Source: an uncultured Pelagibacteraceae bacterium
GTDB taxonomy: Bacteria; Pseudomonadota; Alphaproteobacteria; Pelagibacterales; Pelagibacteraceae
DNA: 64,000 bases
Direction of reading: 5' to 3'
Assembly: GCA_902618855.1 (NCBI GenBank)
Contig: CACNCD010000001.1
Location: 62,001 to 126,000, forward strand
Every line of letters begins with the position of its first letter. Position 1 is the first letter of the stretch. Below, piece by piece: positions 36,383 through 46,828 of the stretch. Both the position numbers and the translations under genes were made by a program. The notes under the pieces were generated by a model. The model had not been told where the DNA came from. It saw nothing but the letters and a program-made list of their open reading frames with translations, and did not search any database.

Positions 36383-37537
36383 ATGAAATTTAATTGGAAT
36401 TATCCAACAACAGTTTGGGTAGGAAAAAATAGGATTGATGATTTGGCAAGTGCATGTGAAAATTTAAATATTAAAAATCCACTACTTGTAACTGATAAAG
36501 ATCTGATAGAATTACCTTTTATTAAAAATATACTAGCGAGTCTTAAAAAAAAATTTAGTCAGTTAAGAGTGTTTTCAAACTTTTCAGGAAATCCGATAGG
36601 TGAAAATGTTGAGGAGGGTGTAGAAATATTTAAAAAAAATAATAACGATGGAGTTGTTACAATAGGAGGAGGCAGCGCTCTTGATGTTGGTAAGGCGATC
36701 GCATTCATGTCTGCACAAACTAGACCGATTTGGGACTTTGAGGATATTGGAGATTATTGGAAAAGAGCAAATAATAATATCTCTCCTATAATTGCTATTC
36801 CAACTACTGCTGGGACAGGCTCTGAGACAGGTAGAGCCTCTGCAATTATTAATAAAAAAACAGGAGTTAAAAAAATTATATTCCATCCAAAGTTTTTACC
36901 TTCAATTGTCATTTTAGATCCTATGCTTACAGTTGATCTTTCACCAAGATTAACTGCAGCAACAGGAATGGACGCATTAGCTCATAACCTAGAGGCATTT
37001 TGTGCTCCTGGCTTTCATCCTATGGCAGATGGGATTGCTTTGGAGGGAATTAAACTGATAAAAACTTCACTTATAACTGCTTTCAATGATGGAAGAAACA
37101 TTGAAGCTAGACAAAATTTATTAGCCGCTTCTTCAATGGGATCAACAGCTTTTCAGAAAGGATTAGGAGCAATCCATTCATTAAGTCATCCTGTAAATTC
37201 TAAGTTTAATATGCATCATGGATTATCCAACGCAATTTTTATGCCTTACGTGTTAACTTTTAATAAAAAATTTATTGAAAAAAGAATTTCCACAATAAGT
37301 TCTTTTATTGGTTTAGAGAATAACTTTAAAAGTTTTTTAGATTGGATAATTACATTAAGAAAAGAACTTAAAATTCCACATAAACTCTCAGAATTAATTC
37401 AAATTAATTCGGATCAAATTGAAGAGCTTTCACAAATGGCTTTAGAAGATCCATCCACTGCAACAAATCCAAGCAAACTTAAAAAAGAGGATTTTAAAAA
37501 AATGTATGAGTACAGTATTGAAGGAAAGTTATTTTAA
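36383..37537 (+). CDS. Iron-containing alcohol dehydrogenase
   Basis: 384 residues, group III Fe-ADH fold. VVTIGGGSALDVGKAIAFM (NAD site), PTTAGTGSETGRASAI, the metal-ligand region GMDALAHNLEAFCAPGFHPMAD and GAIHSLSHPVNSKFNMHHG carry the conserved Asp/His ligands. Substrates in the family range from methanol and ethanol to lactaldehyde and 1,3-propanediol. In SAR11-type bacteria a gene of this kind has been linked to methanol oxidation (recalled, not checked), which fits the surrounding C1 genes. It abuts the amidotransferase gene with a shared base at 37537. Confidence 0.88.
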   Translation: MKFNWNYPTTVWVGKNRIDDLASACENLNIKNPLLVTDKDLIELPFIKNILASLKKKFSQLRVFSNFSGNPIGENVEEGVEIFKKNNNDGVVTIGGGSALDVGKAIAFMSAQTRPIWDFEDIGDYWKRANNNISPIIAIPTTAGTGSETGRASAIINKKTGVKKIIFHPKFLPSIVILDPMLTVDLSPRLTAATGMDALAHNLEAFCAPGFHPMADGIALEGIKLIKTSLITAFNDGRNIEARQNLLAASSMGSTAFQKGLGAIHSLSHPVNSKFNMHHGLSNAIFMPYVLTFNKKFIEKRISTISSFIGLENNFKSFLDWIITLRKELKIPHKLSELIQINSDQIEELSQMALEDPSTATNPSKLKKEDFKKMYEYSIEGKLF

Positions 37538-38334
37538 TGAAAAAATTAAGTTTACTTGTTGTAGAGGGAAATCTTTTAATTGAAAATAAAAATTTTAAAG
37601 ACGCTGGAATTCAAACTCATACAGAAAGTTTAAAAGAAAGCATTTCAAATTATCAAAAAAAAATTAATTACGAGATTTTAAACCCATCAAGCGAGGAAAA
37701 TTTTAATAAAATTATTAATAAACTTGAAAGCTTTGATGGAATGGTTTGGGGTGGTAGCAGTTTGAATATCTATAACGATACACCGGAAATAAGACGACAG
37801 ATATATTTTATGAAAGAGTGTTTTAAAAGAGTAAAAAATATTTTTGCTATTTGTTGGGGAATGCAAGTTGCGGTGACAGCAGCAGGAGGAATTGTTAGAA
37901 AATCAATAAATGGTGCCCATATTGGTATTGCTAAAAATATTAAAATAAATAACGAAGGCTTAAAACATCCAATATATAAAAATAAGAAATCTTTATTTAA
38001 TACCCCTGCTTTTAATTTTGATGAGGTAGAAACTCTTCCCGATGGAGCAAAGTTACTATCTTCGAATCCAATTAATAAAGTACAGGGTTTGCAATTCGAA
38101 GTTGGAGTAAGCAAAATTTGGGGGATACAATATCACCCAGAGATTACATACGAAAAAATGATAAGTTTAATTAATTTTAGAAAAGATAGATTAATAAATT
38201 ACCGAAAAGTTTTTGAAAATGAAAATGATATTGATGTTCATATTAAAAATATTGAGCAAGAAAATAAAGTGACTGACAAAAATTCTAGAATGCAAGAGCT
38301 CAAAAACTGGTTAGAATATTTAAATGAAAATTAA
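37537..38334 (+). CDS. Class I glutamine amidotransferase-like protein
   Basis: 265 residues. The nucleophile elbow FAICWGMQVAVTAAGG and the downstream GIQYHPEI give the Cys-His-Glu triad of class I amidotransferases (GMP-synthase-like, YebJ/PuuD type). No synthase domain is fused, so it probably hydrolyses a gamma-glutamyl amide or works with a separate partner. The stop overlaps the start of gshA by 11 bases. That coupling to both glutathione genes suggests a gamma-glutamyl compound as substrate, for example glutathione or a gamma-glutamyl amine turnover. Confidence 0.8.
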   Translation: MKKLSLLVVEGNLLIENKNFKDAGIQTHTESLKESISNYQKKINYEILNPSSEENFNKIINKLESFDGMVWGGSSLNIYNDTPEIRRQIYFMKECFKRVKNIFAICWGMQVAVTAAGGIVRKSINGAHIGIAKNIKINNEGLKHPIYKNKKSLFNTPAFNFDEVETLPDGAKLLSSNPINKVQGLQFEVGVSKIWGIQYHPEITYEKMISLINFRKDRLINYRKVFENENDIDVHIKNIEQENKVTDKNSRMQELKNWLEYLNEN

Positions 38335-39565
38335 TTCTAAAGAAGATATTATAAAATATTTCAATAATGGATGTAAAAAAAAAGTATTCATAGGTGTTGA
38401 AAATGAAAAATTTATATTTGATTTAGCATCAAATACTAGAGCTACCTATGATCAATTAAAAAAAATTTTGATTTATTTAAAAAAGTTTGGATGGCAAGAG
38501 ATCTATGAAGAATCTAATATTATCGGTTTAAATAAAAATGAACAATCAATTACACTAGAACCTGGAAATCAAATAGAGCTCGCAGGTGGGCTATGTCAAA
38601 ATATTCACGAGGTATGTTCTGAATCTTATGTTTTTCAAAAACAATTAGATGAAGCTTGTGAACATCATGGATTAAAAACTATTTCAATAGGATATGACCC
38701 AATAACAGATTTGAAAGACGTGCCGGATAATCCAAAAAAAAGATATAAGATAATGACTAAAGAAATGCCAAAAAATGGCAAACTAAGTCTAGAGATGATG
38801 TATCTAACCAGTGGTACGCAAATTAATTTAGATTACACATCTGAAAGTGATTTCAGAAAAAAGTTTAAAGTTATTTCATTTCTTACTCCATTAACTATAG
38901 CTTTATTTTCCAACTCGGCGGTAAAAAAAAATAAACCAACAGGATATTTATCCTATAGATCGAAAGTATGGCAAAACACTTCAAGAGGAGGTTTGCCAGA
39001 TTGTTTTTTAGATGAGATGGATTTTGAAAAATATGCAGATTTTAGTCTGGAATTTCCTTTATTATTTTTGCTCGAAAATAAAAACTATGTCAATCCAAAT
39101 AAAAAAAATTTTAGAAACTTAATCGAGGATGGGAAAGCAAACTCAGAAAATTTTCAATTACATTTATCCACAATATTTACTGAATTGAGATTAAAAAAAT
39201 ATATTGAATTAAGATCAATTGATGCATGTGAATGGGATTGTCATTGTGCTGGTCCTGCATTTTTTACCGGACTATTATACGGCGCACTAGATGAAACCTT
39301 CGATATTATTAAAAAATGGAACAAACAGGATGTAAAACAAGCTTATGCTACTTCTTATAAGAATGGATTAAACACTATTTTAAACGGAAAAGATTTATTG
39401 TTTTGGTCAAAAGAGTTACTTAAAATTTCAAAAAAAGGTTTAAATAAGAGATCGTTTTTAAACCAAAATAATAATAACGAAACGGTTTATCTTAAAAATA
39501 TAGAAAATATTTTATTAAAGAAACTTACCAAGGCAGAGCAAACATTGAAACAATTAAAAAAATGA
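38324..39565 (+). CDS. gshA: Glutamate--cysteine ligase (plant/alphaproteobacterial type)
   Basis: 413 residues, GCS2-type ligase: VGVENEKFIFDL-like start (FIGVENEKFIF), TLEPGNQIELAGG, GYDPITDLKDVP, MMYLTSGTQINLDY, and SIDACEWDCHC near the C-terminal half. It joins glutamate and cysteine with ATP to give gamma-glutamylcysteine, the first step of glutathione synthesis. It is shorter than the 450-residue plant/proteobacterial homologues. GshB follows with a 4-base overlap, so the pair is translated together. Confidence 0.9.
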   Translation: MKINSKEDIIKYFNNGCKKKVFIGVENEKFIFDLASNTRATYDQLKKILIYLKKFGWQEIYEESNIIGLNKNEQSITLEPGNQIELAGGLCQNIHEVCSESYVFQKQLDEACEHHGLKTISIGYDPITDLKDVPDNPKKRYKIMTKEMPKNGKLSLEMMYLTSGTQINLDYTSESDFRKKFKVISFLTPLTIALFSNSAVKKNKPTGYLSYRSKVWQNTSRGGLPDCFLDEMDFEKYADFSLEFPLLFLLENKNYVNPNKKNFRNLIEDGKANSENFQLHLSTIFTELRLKKYIELRSIDACEWDCHCAGPAFFTGLLYGALDETFDIIKKWNKQDVKQAYATSYKNGLNTILNGKDLLFWSKELLKISKKGLNKRSFLNQNNNNETVYLKNIENILLKKLTKAEQTLKQLKK

Positions 39566-40491
39566 AAAAAATACTTGCTATTCAATCAAATACCTTAAAA
39601 GAAATTAATATTAAAACTGATACAACTCTTTTGTTAGCATTAGAGGGCCAGAGAAAAGGCTATCAAATTATTTGGTATGAGACTAAAGATTTAACATTAA
39701 TAGGTTCAAAAGTTTTTATAAAAGGAAAAAAAGTAAAATTTTTTGATAAATCTAAAAATTTTTATAAAATAGAAAAAACTATAAAATTCGATTTGTCCAA
39801 AGCTAAGATTATTTTAATTAGACAAAACCCACCATTCAATATGGATTATATTAATTCAACTCATTTTTTGGATCATATAAAAACTAAAAATATAATTAAC
39901 AATCCAACTTCAGTAAGAAATGTGTCTGAAAAATTTTATTCGACTAATTTTTTAAGATATATGCCAGATACAATTTTTACAAAAAATATAAAAGAAATAA
40001 ATTCTTTTCTGAAAAAGAAGAAAAAAATAGTAATTAAACCTATCCATGGTTATGCAGGTAAAAATATTCTTTTTATAAAGAAAAAACTAAATGAAAAATC
40101 TATAAAAAATTATATTAAGAATTTTGGTCATGTAATGGTTCAAAAATATTTACACAAAGTTAAGGAGGGAGATAAAAGAGTTTTTATAATTAATGGTAAG
40201 GTAAAAGGGGCTATAAGAAGATTGCCAAAAAAAGGCTCTATTCTTTCAAATATATCTCAAGGAGGTGTAGCGATAGAAACAAAACTCAATCCAAGGGAAT
40301 TAAAAATATCGAAAATTGTTGCCAGAAGTTTAAAGAAAAGTGGAATCTTTTTCGCAGGAATTGATCTAGTTGGTGGGTATCTAATAGGAGATATAAATGT
40401 AACTTCCCCAACAGGTTTGCCTCAATTTAAAAATTTGACTGGAAAAAATTTAGCAATCGATTTTTGGAGCGAATTAGAAAAATTAAAATAA
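39562..40491 (+). CDS. gshB: Glutathione synthetase
   Basis: 309 residues, ATP-grasp fold. [20 protein letters not shown] in the N-terminal domain, [16 protein letters not shown] (ATP lysine), [22 protein letters not shown] and the [13 protein letters not shown]-like metal/product segment ([12 protein letters not shown]) match GshB. It adds glycine to gamma-glutamylcysteine. The start overlaps gshA by 4 bases, and the 3' end overlaps convergent fhs by 9. Glutathione may protect against formaldehyde generated by Tdm, an inference from the neighbourhood. Confidence 0.9.
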   Translation: MKKILAIQSNTLKEINIKTDTTLLLALEGQRKGYQIIWYETKDLTLIGSKVFIKGKKVKFFDKSKNFYKIEKTIKFDLSKAKIILIRQNPPFNMDYINSTHFLDHIKTKNIINNPTSVRNVSEKFYSTNFLRYMPDTIFTKNIKEINSFLKKKKKIVIKPIHGYAGKNILFIKKKLNEKSIKNYIKNFGHVMVQKYLHKVKEGDKRVFIINGKVKGAIRRLPKKGSILSNISQGGVAIETKLNPRELKISKIVARSLKKSGIFFAGIDLVGGYLIGDINVTSPTGLPQFKNLTGKNLAIDFWSELEKLK

Positions 40492-42168
40492 ACCTTCTAC
40501 TTCGCCATCTTTATTTACTTTAATATATTCTGCTGCAGGCCTTTCAGGTAATCCCGGCATTGTCATTATTTCCCCGCATATAACAACAATGAACTCTGCA
40601 CCTGAAGAGAGCCTAACCTCTCTTACTGGAAGAACATGTCCTGTAGGAGCTCCTTTTAAATTAGGGTCTGTTGAAAAACTATATTGAGTTTTGGCAACAC
40701 AAATTGGAAGTTTTCCATACCCTTTCTTTTCAAAATCTTTCAACTGGTTTCTAACTTTTGTATCAGCCACAACTTCGCTTGCATGGTAAATTTCTTGACC
40801 AATTTTTTCGATTTTCTTAAATAAAGGAAGCTTATCCTCATATAAAAACCTAAAAGTATTTTTACTCTTATTGCAAATTTTAAAAACAGTGCTAGCAAGA
40901 TCTTTTGTACCATTTCCTCCATCTGACCAATGGGTACACAACGATATTTCAACACCGAAATTTTTACAAAAATCTATTAGAAAATTTACCTCTTTATTTG
41001 AATCTGTAGCAAAGTGATTTACAGCAACTGCCACCGGTACTCCAAACTTTCTAGTATTATTTATATGTCTTTCCAAATTAGTTAAACCTTTTTTTAGAGC
41101 ATCTAAGTTCTCTTTTTTTAATTCATCTTTTTTTACACCACCATGCATCTTAAGAGCTCTTATTGTTGCGACTATGACAACACAATCTGGTTTAAGACCA
41201 GATTTTCTACACTTAATGTCTATAAATTTTTCAGCACCAAGGTCTGCTCCAAATCCAGCTTCTGTAATTACATAATCTGATAATTTTAATGCTGCCTTTG
41301 TAGCAATTACCGAATTACATCCATGAGCAATATTTGCAAATGGACCTCCATGAATAATTGCAGGATTATTTTCTAAAGTTTGGGTAATATTTGGTCTGAT
41401 TGCATCTTTTAAAAGAACTGTCATCGGCCCTTCTGCTTTAAGATCTTTCGCGTAAATCGGTTTCTTATCTCTCGTGTAACCAATGGTAATATTTCCAATT
41501 CTTTTTTCTAAATCTTTTAAATCTTTTGATAAGCAAAAGATTGCCATAATTTCAGAAGCTACAGATATGTCAAAACCATCTTGTCTAGGATATCCATTTG
41601 CAATTCCCCCAAGATCAACAACAATAGATCTTAATGATCTATCATTCATATCTATTGCTCTCTTCCATACAATTCTTCTTACATCTATATTTAATTTATT
41701 ACCCCAATAAATATGGTTATCTATTAACGCTGAGAGTAAATTGTGTGCGGAAGTAATGGCGTGAAAATCTCCTGTAAAATGTAAATTTATTTGTTCCATA
41801 GGAACTACCTGTGCATAACCACCACCCGCAGCCCCACCTTTCATTCCAAACGACGGACCTAAGCTAGGTTCTCTAAGGCATACTATAGATTTTTTACCAA
41901 TTTTGTTTAAACCATCGCAAAGACCAACTGAGGTTGTTGTTTTTCCTTCACCAGCTGGAGTTGGCGTTATTGCTGTAACCAAAATTAATTTTCCATTCTT
42001 TTTATCCTTAAGTTTTTCCAAATAATCAGATTTAATTTTCGCCATATATCTTCCAATTGGACTATAGGCCTCTGGTTTATCTGGGACATTTATGCCATCA
42101 AGAATTTCTTGAATGGGTTTCATTTTTGCCGCTCTGGCAATTTCAATATCTGATTTTACTTTTCTCAT
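40483..42168 (-). CDS. fhs: Formate--tetrahydrofolate ligase
   Basis: 561 residues. [16 protein letters not shown] is the nucleotide loop, [17 protein letters not shown] and the adjoining [10 protein letters not shown] are hallmarks of Fhs, and [12 protein letters not shown] closes the protein. The enzyme links formate and tetrahydrofolate with ATP; in oxidising C1 metabolism it runs backwards, releasing formate and making ATP from 10-formyl-THF. The gene is divergent from soxBDAG across 136 bases, next to the source of 5,10-methylene-THF. It is placed to drain C1 units from demethylation. Confidence 0.96.
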   Translation of the reverse strand: MRKVKSDIEIARAAKMKPIQEILDGINVPDKPEAYSPIGRYMAKIKSDYLEKLKDKKNGKLILVTAITPTPAGEGKTTTSVGLCDGLNKIGKKSIVCLREPSLGPSFGMKGGAAGGGYAQVVPMEQINLHFTGDFHAITSAHNLLSALIDNHIYWGNKLNIDVRRIVWKRAIDMNDRSLRSIVVDLGGIANGYPRQDGFDISVASEIMAIFCLSKDLKDLEKRIGNITIGYTRDKKPIYAKDLKAEGPMTVLLKDAIRPNITQTLENNPAIIHGGPFANIAHGCNSVIATKAALKLSDYVITEAGFGADLGAEKFIDIKCRKSGLKPDCVVIVATIRALKMHGGVKKDELKKENLDALKKGLTNLERHINNTRKFGVPVAVAVNHFATDSNKEVNFLIDFCKNFGVEISLCTHWSDGGNGTKDLASTVFKICNKSKNTFRFLYEDKLPLFKKIEKIGQEIYHASEVVADTKVRNQLKDFEKKGYGKLPICVAKTQYSFSTDPNLKGAPTGHVLPVREVRLSSGAEFIVVICGEIMTMPGLPERPAAEYIKVNKDGEVEGLF

Positions 42169-42304
42169 AAATAATGGCTTTTTATAACCTCTAAAACCAT
42201 TTGAAGCTGGATTAGTATCTCTTTTTTTTCAATTTTGAAAGTTCTAAAAAATATATATAAAAAAAATAAAGAACTAATTATACTTATTGCTATAAAATTT
42301 TAGC

Positions 42305-43561
42305 ATGCAAAAATACTCAGTATTTAGTTTATTTAAGAATGCCTTGAAGGGTCATAAAGATTGGGAAGTTGCCTGGAAAGACCCAAATCCTAAAGAAGAA
42401 TATGATGTCGTTATAATTGGTGGCGGTGGCCATGGTTTGGCTACAGCATATTACCTAGCTAAAGAACATAACATTACTAATGTTGCGATAGTAGAGAAGG
42501 GTTGGATTGGCGGAGGTAACGTAGGTAGAAATACAACAATACTAAGATCAAATTATATGCATGATGAAAATGGCCTTTTCTATGAAAAAGGGATGGAGTT
42601 ATGGAGAAATATGAGTCAAGAGCTCAACTTTAATGTGATGTTTTCACCAAGAGGCATTATTAATTTAGCTCATTCCGATGCTCAAATGAATGCATATGCT
42701 CGAAGAGGAAATTCCATGAAATTAAATGGAATTGATGCAGTGCTCTTAGGAAGAGAAGAAATAAAAAAAATGGTTCCAATATTAGATTTTTCTGAAAACG
42801 TTAGATTTCCAATTTTTGGTGGTCTAATGCAACCAAGTGGAGGAACTGCAAGACATGATGCGGTTGCTTGGGGATACGCAAGGCAAGCTGATTCCATGGG
42901 AGTTGATATAATTCAACATTGCGAGGTAACTGGATTTGATGTTGTTAATGGAAAAATAAAAGGAATACAAACTTCCAGAGGAAACATAAAAGCTAAAAAA
43001 GTTGGACTATGTGTAGCTGGAAGTACTTCAGTTTTAGCAGAGATGTTAAATATGACATTGCCTTTAGAAACTCATTTATTACAGGCTTGTGTATCTGAAC
43101 CAATTAAACCAATACTTGATCACGTTGTAACTTTTGGTGCAGGACATTTTTATTGCAGCCAATCTGACAAAGGCGAGATGGTAATGGGTGGAGATTTAGA
43201 TGGTTATAATAGTTATGCTCAAAGAGGGAATTTACCAACTTTGCAACATGTACTTACAGAAGGAATAGCTATGCTTCCGTTTTTAAGTAAGCTTAAAATG
43301 TTAAGAACTTGGGGTGGAATTATGGATATGTCAATGGATGGATCACCTATAATTGATAAGACACACATAGAAGGATTATATTTAAATTGCGGTTGGTGCT
43401 ACGGTGGTTTCAAAGCCACACCAGTTTCAGGTTGGACATTTGCTCATACAATTGCCCAAGACAGAGTTCATGATTTAAATGCTGGATTTAATTTAAACAG
43501 ATTTAATACAGGACACTTAATTGATGAAAAAGGCCTTGGTACAAAAACTTGGATTTCTTAA
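42305..43561 (+). CDS. soxB: Sarcosine oxidase/N-methylglutamate dehydrogenase beta subunit
   Basis: 418 residues, DAO-family flavoprotein. VVIIGGGGHGLATAYYLAKEH, the covalent-flavin-region style GGNVGRNTTILRSNYMHDEN, and C-terminal DGSPIIDKTHIEGLYLNCGW with CYGGFKATP match heterotetrameric SoxB/MgdA. It oxidises the N-methyl amino acid, sarcosine or N-methylglutamate, with transfer of the methyl carbon to folate by the alpha subunit. The order B-D-A-G with overlaps or a few bases between genes is characteristic. Sarcosine versus N-methylglutamate cannot be decided from sequence alone. Confidence 0.92.
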   Translation: MQKYSVFSLFKNALKGHKDWEVAWKDPNPKEEYDVVIIGGGGHGLATAYYLAKEHNITNVAIVEKGWIGGGNVGRNTTILRSNYMHDENGLFYEKGMELWRNMSQELNFNVMFSPRGIINLAHSDAQMNAYARRGNSMKLNGIDAVLLGREEIKKMVPILDFSENVRFPIFGGLMQPSGGTARHDAVAWGYARQADSMGVDIIQHCEVTGFDVVNGKIKGIQTSRGNIKAKKVGLCVAGSTSVLAEMLNMTLPLETHLLQACVSEPIKPILDHVVTFGAGHFYCSQSDKGEMVMGGDLDGYNSYAQRGNLPTLQHVLTEGIAMLPFLSKLKMLRTWGGIMDMSMDGSPIIDKTHIEGLYLNCGWCYGGFKATPVSGWTFAHTIAQDRVHDLNAGFNLNRFNTGHLIDEKGLGTKTWIS

Positions 43562-43828
43562 ATGTTGTATATTGAATGTCCTTATTGCGGTTTAAGATCT
43601 CAAAATGAATTTGCTTATGGTGGAGATGGGACTGTAAAAAGACCAACTTTAAATAAAGAAGTCTCAGATAAGGAATGGGATAATTTTGTTTATAATAGGA
43701 AAAGCCCCAGAGGGAAACATGTTGAACTTTGGCATCATATTTCTGGATGTAGACAGTGGATTAAAGTTCAAAGAGATACTGTAACCCATGAAATTTTTAA
43801 AACAGTGAGTGCTGACAAAGAAATATAA
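43562..43828 (+). CDS. soxD: Sarcosine oxidase-type delta subunit
   Basis: 88 residues. Zinc ligands fit the SoxD pattern: CPYCG at residues 6-10, a GGDGTVKRP segment, and HHISGCRQW near residue 60 that supplies His and Cys. The subunit is structural, bridging the alpha and beta chains in the tetramer. It starts at the base after the soxB stop and ends 3 bases before soxA. Confidence 0.92.
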   Translation: MLYIECPYCGLRSQNEFAYGGDGTVKRPTLNKEVSDKEWDNFVYNRKSPRGKHVELWHHISGCRQWIKVQRDTVTHEIFKTVSADKEI

Positions 43829-43831
43829 ATC

Positions 43832-46828
43832 ATGAGTCAAACTTATAGATTAAATAATTCTGGACAAATAAATAGAGATAAAAAAATATCTTTTAAATTT
43901 AATGGCAAAAAATATTTTGGTTATGAGGGTGACACCCTAGCGTCTGCATTGTTGGCTAATGGCATCCATCTTGTAGGTAGAAGTTTTAAATATCACCGAC
44001 CAAGAGGATTTTTTGGTGCTGGGGTTGATGAGCCTTATGCAATTGTTCAAATGGTTAGAAATAATGAAACAGAACCAAATGTAAGAGCTACAGAACAAGA
44101 GTTATTTGAAGGACTGGAGGCAAAAAGTGTAAATTGTTGGCCAAGTGTTAATTTTGACATTGGTGCAATAAATAATTTTTTTAATAAATTTTTGCCAGCA
44201 GGTTTTTATTATAAAACATTTATGTGGCCAAAAAGTTTTTGGTATAGAATTTATGAACCATTTATCAGGAAAGCAGCTGGATTTGGTGTAGCATCTACAA
44301 AATACGATAGCGAAAGATATGAGCATAAATATGAGTATTGTGATTTATTAATAGCAGGTTCAGGTCCAGCAGGTTTATCAGGGGCCTACGCAGCAGCAAA
44401 AAATGGAGCACGTGTAATTTTAGCTGAGGAAAAACCTCGTTTTGGAGGAAGTTTATTAACAAGTGAGGTCAATATTGGTAATCAGAGTGGTAAAGACTGG
44501 GCAGAAAAAATCATAGCTGAGCTTAAAGAAATGCCAAATGTAACTGTCAAAAATAGATCACAAGTTTTTGGTTATTACGATCATAACATGTTGGTGATGT
44601 CAGAAAAAGTAAGTGATCACTTACCTAAAACCAAAAAATTTAGTCCAAAACAAAGACTTTGGTACATAAGAGCTAAAGAAGTCTTAATTTCTTCAGGCTC
44701 AATCGAAAGACCTATAGTATTTGGAAATAATGATACACCAGGTGTTGTTTTAGCCTCTGCTGCAAAAGAATATTTAAAAGTTTATGGAGTTTTAGTCGGA
44801 AAAAAACCATTAGTCTTCACTAATAATGATAGTGCGTACGAAACAGCTATTGAATTTAAGAAAAATGGAATTGACCCAATTATATTGGATTCAAGAAACG
44901 CTCCAAAATCAGAAATTATAGAAGAAGCAAAAAATTTAGGAATAGAGATTAAATTTTCATATGTAGTTGTTGCAGCAAATGGTTATAAAAAAGTTAAATC
45001 TGCACAGATAGCCCATATTTCGTCCGATAAAAGAAATTTAGGAAAAATAGAAAAAATAAATTGCGATTGTATTTGTGTATCAGGTTTTTGGACACCAACT
45101 ATTCATTTATCATCTCAATCAGGAAATAAAACGAAGTTTGACGAAAAAATTGATGCCTTTGTTCCTGGTAAATCAAAACAAAACGAAACAACGGTTGGAT
45201 CTGCAAGTGGTATATTTAATCTAGAGGAGACAATTAGTACATCATTTGAAAAAGGATATCAGCTATCAAAAAAAATTACTAATAATGATAATAAAGTTTC
45301 AGTACCTCAAGTTTCTGAAAAAAAATTTACAAATCATGATAAATTTTGGTGTGTCCCACTCCCAGATAAAAAGAATTTTAAGAGATTTTTAGATTTTCAA
45401 AATGATGTCACAGTTTCTGATATAGAGCTTGCTCTCAGAGAAGGATACAGATCAATAGAACATGTAAAAAGGTATACCACATTAGGTATGGCAACCGACC
45501 AAGGCAAAACTAGTAATCTTAATGGGCTTCAACTAGTCTCTGATGTAGAAAACAAAGTAGTACCTTCTGTAGGGCATACTACCTTTAGACCTCCTTACAC
45601 ACCTGTTTCAATTGGAGCAATAGTCGGTAGAGAAATAGGAAAGCATTCTAAACCAACCAGAAAATCACCCATGCATTCATGGCATGAAAAAAATAATGCA
45701 GTATTTGTTGATGCTGGAATGTGGCTAAGACCACGATATTATAAAAAAGGAAACGAAGGTTTATTTGAAGCCTCAAAAAGAGAAGCAGAAAATGTTAGAA
45801 AAAATGTTGGGGTTTGTGATGTTACTACATTAGGAAAAATAGATATCAAAGGTCCAGATGCAGCAGAATTTTTAAATAGAGTTTATACAAATGCATGGTT
45901 AAAACTCCCAGTTGGAAAAGCAAGATATGGAGTAATGTTAAGGGAAGATGGAATAGTAATGGATGATGGTACAACAACGAGAATTTCTGAAAATCATTAT
46001 CATATGACAACAACAACTGCACAAGCTGCAAATGTATTGTCTCATTTGGAGTATTATTTACAATTAGTTTGGCCAGACTTAAATGTAAATGTTGTTTCTA
46101 CAACTGAACAATGGGCAGGAGCAGCAATAGCTGGACCGAAATCAAGAAGCCTGCTTCAAAAATTATTTCCAAATAAAGATCTATCTAATGAGGGTTTACC
46201 TTTTATGGGATATACAGAAGGAGATTTATTTGGTGTTCCTGCAAGAATTTTTCGAATTTCCTTTTCAGGCGAATTAGCTTACGAGTTAAATGTTCAATCA
46301 GATTTTGGAAATTTTATGTGGGAAAAAATAATTGAAGTAGGAAATGAGTTTGAAATTCAACCATATGGAACTGAAGCTTTATCAACTTTAAGGATTGAAA
46401 TGGGACATGTAGCGGGATCTGAGTTAGATGGAAGAACTATTCCTTACGATAATGGTCTTGATGGATTAATAAGTAAAAAGAAAGATTTCATTGGAAAAAG
46501 ATCACTAAATAGAGAAGCTTTTATTGCACAATCTAGACAGAAAGTTGTTGGAGTTGTTCCATTAGATAAAAAAACAAGCATCCCAGAGGGTTCTCATTTA
46601 GTTAAAGATGCGTCAGCTAAATTACCAAATCCAAAACTAGGTCATATCTCGGCATCGTGTTGGAGTGTTGAATATAATAATCCTTTTTCATTAGCTATTG
46701 TAAAAGATGGAAAAAATATGATAGGCAAAAAATTATATGCACTTTCACCACTTAAAAACAAATCAATTCCTGTTGAGATAGTATCCTCACATTATGTAGA
46801 TCCTAAAGGTGAAAGGGTGAGATCATGA
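43832..46828 (+). CDS. soxA: Sarcosine oxidase/N-methylglutamate dehydrogenase alpha subunit
   Basis: 998 residues with three parts. Residues 1-100 hold an N-terminal domain (FKYHRPRGFFGAGVDEPYA); residues about 165-400 a NAD/FAD pyridine-nucleotide-disulphide oxidoreductase domain (LLIAGSGPAGLSGAYAAAK); residues about 610-998 a GcvT-like domain with YGTEALSTLRIEMGHVAGSE, which binds tetrahydrofolate and captures the methyl group as methylene-THF. This is the SoxA/MgdC layout. Loss of methyl groups here feeds fhs, encoded divergently. The stop overlaps soxG by 4 bases. Confidence 0.93.
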   Translation: MSQTYRLNNSGQINRDKKISFKFNGKKYFGYEGDTLASALLANGIHLVGRSFKYHRPRGFFGAGVDEPYAIVQMVRNNETEPNVRATEQELFEGLEAKSVNCWPSVNFDIGAINNFFNKFLPAGFYYKTFMWPKSFWYRIYEPFIRKAAGFGVASTKYDSERYEHKYEYCDLLIAGSGPAGLSGAYAAAKNGARVILAEEKPRFGGSLLTSEVNIGNQSGKDWAEKIIAELKEMPNVTVKNRSQVFGYYDHNMLVMSEKVSDHLPKTKKFSPKQRLWYIRAKEVLISSGSIERPIVFGNNDTPGVVLASAAKEYLKVYGVLVGKKPLVFTNNDSAYETAIEFKKNGIDPIILDSRNAPKSEIIEEAKNLGIEIKFSYVVVAANGYKKVKSAQIAHISSDKRNLGKIEKINCDCICVSGFWTPTIHLSSQSGNKTKFDEKIDAFVPGKSKQNETTVGSASGIFNLEETISTSFEKGYQLSKKITNNDNKVSVPQVSEKKFTNHDKFWCVPLPDKKNFKRFLDFQNDVTVSDIELALREGYRSIEHVKRYTTLGMATDQGKTSNLNGLQLVSDVENKVVPSVGHTTFRPPYTPVSIGAIVGREIGKHSKPTRKSPMHSWHEKNNAVFVDAGMWLRPRYYKKGNEGLFEASKREAENVRKNVGVCDVTTLGKIDIKGPDAAEFLNRVYTNAWLKLPVGKARYGVMLREDGIVMDDGTTTRISENHYHMTTTTAQAANVLSHLEYYLQLVWPDLNVNVVSTTEQWAGAAIAGPKSRSLLQKLFPNKDLSNEGLPFMGYTEGDLFGVPARIFRISFSGELAYELNVQSDFGNFMWEKIIEVGNEFEIQPYGTEALSTLRIEMGHVAGSELDGRTIPYDNGLDGLISKKKDFIGKRSLNREAFIAQSRQKVVGVVPLDKKTSIPEGSHLVKDASAKLPNPKLGHISASCWSVEYNNPFSLAIVKDGKNMIGKKLYALSPLKNKSIPVEIVSSHYVDPKGERVRS

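Noticed and set aside
42169-42304. A riboswitch between fhs and soxB
   Set aside because: Some short complementary stretches are present, but no conserved fold or pairing that I could match to a known class.
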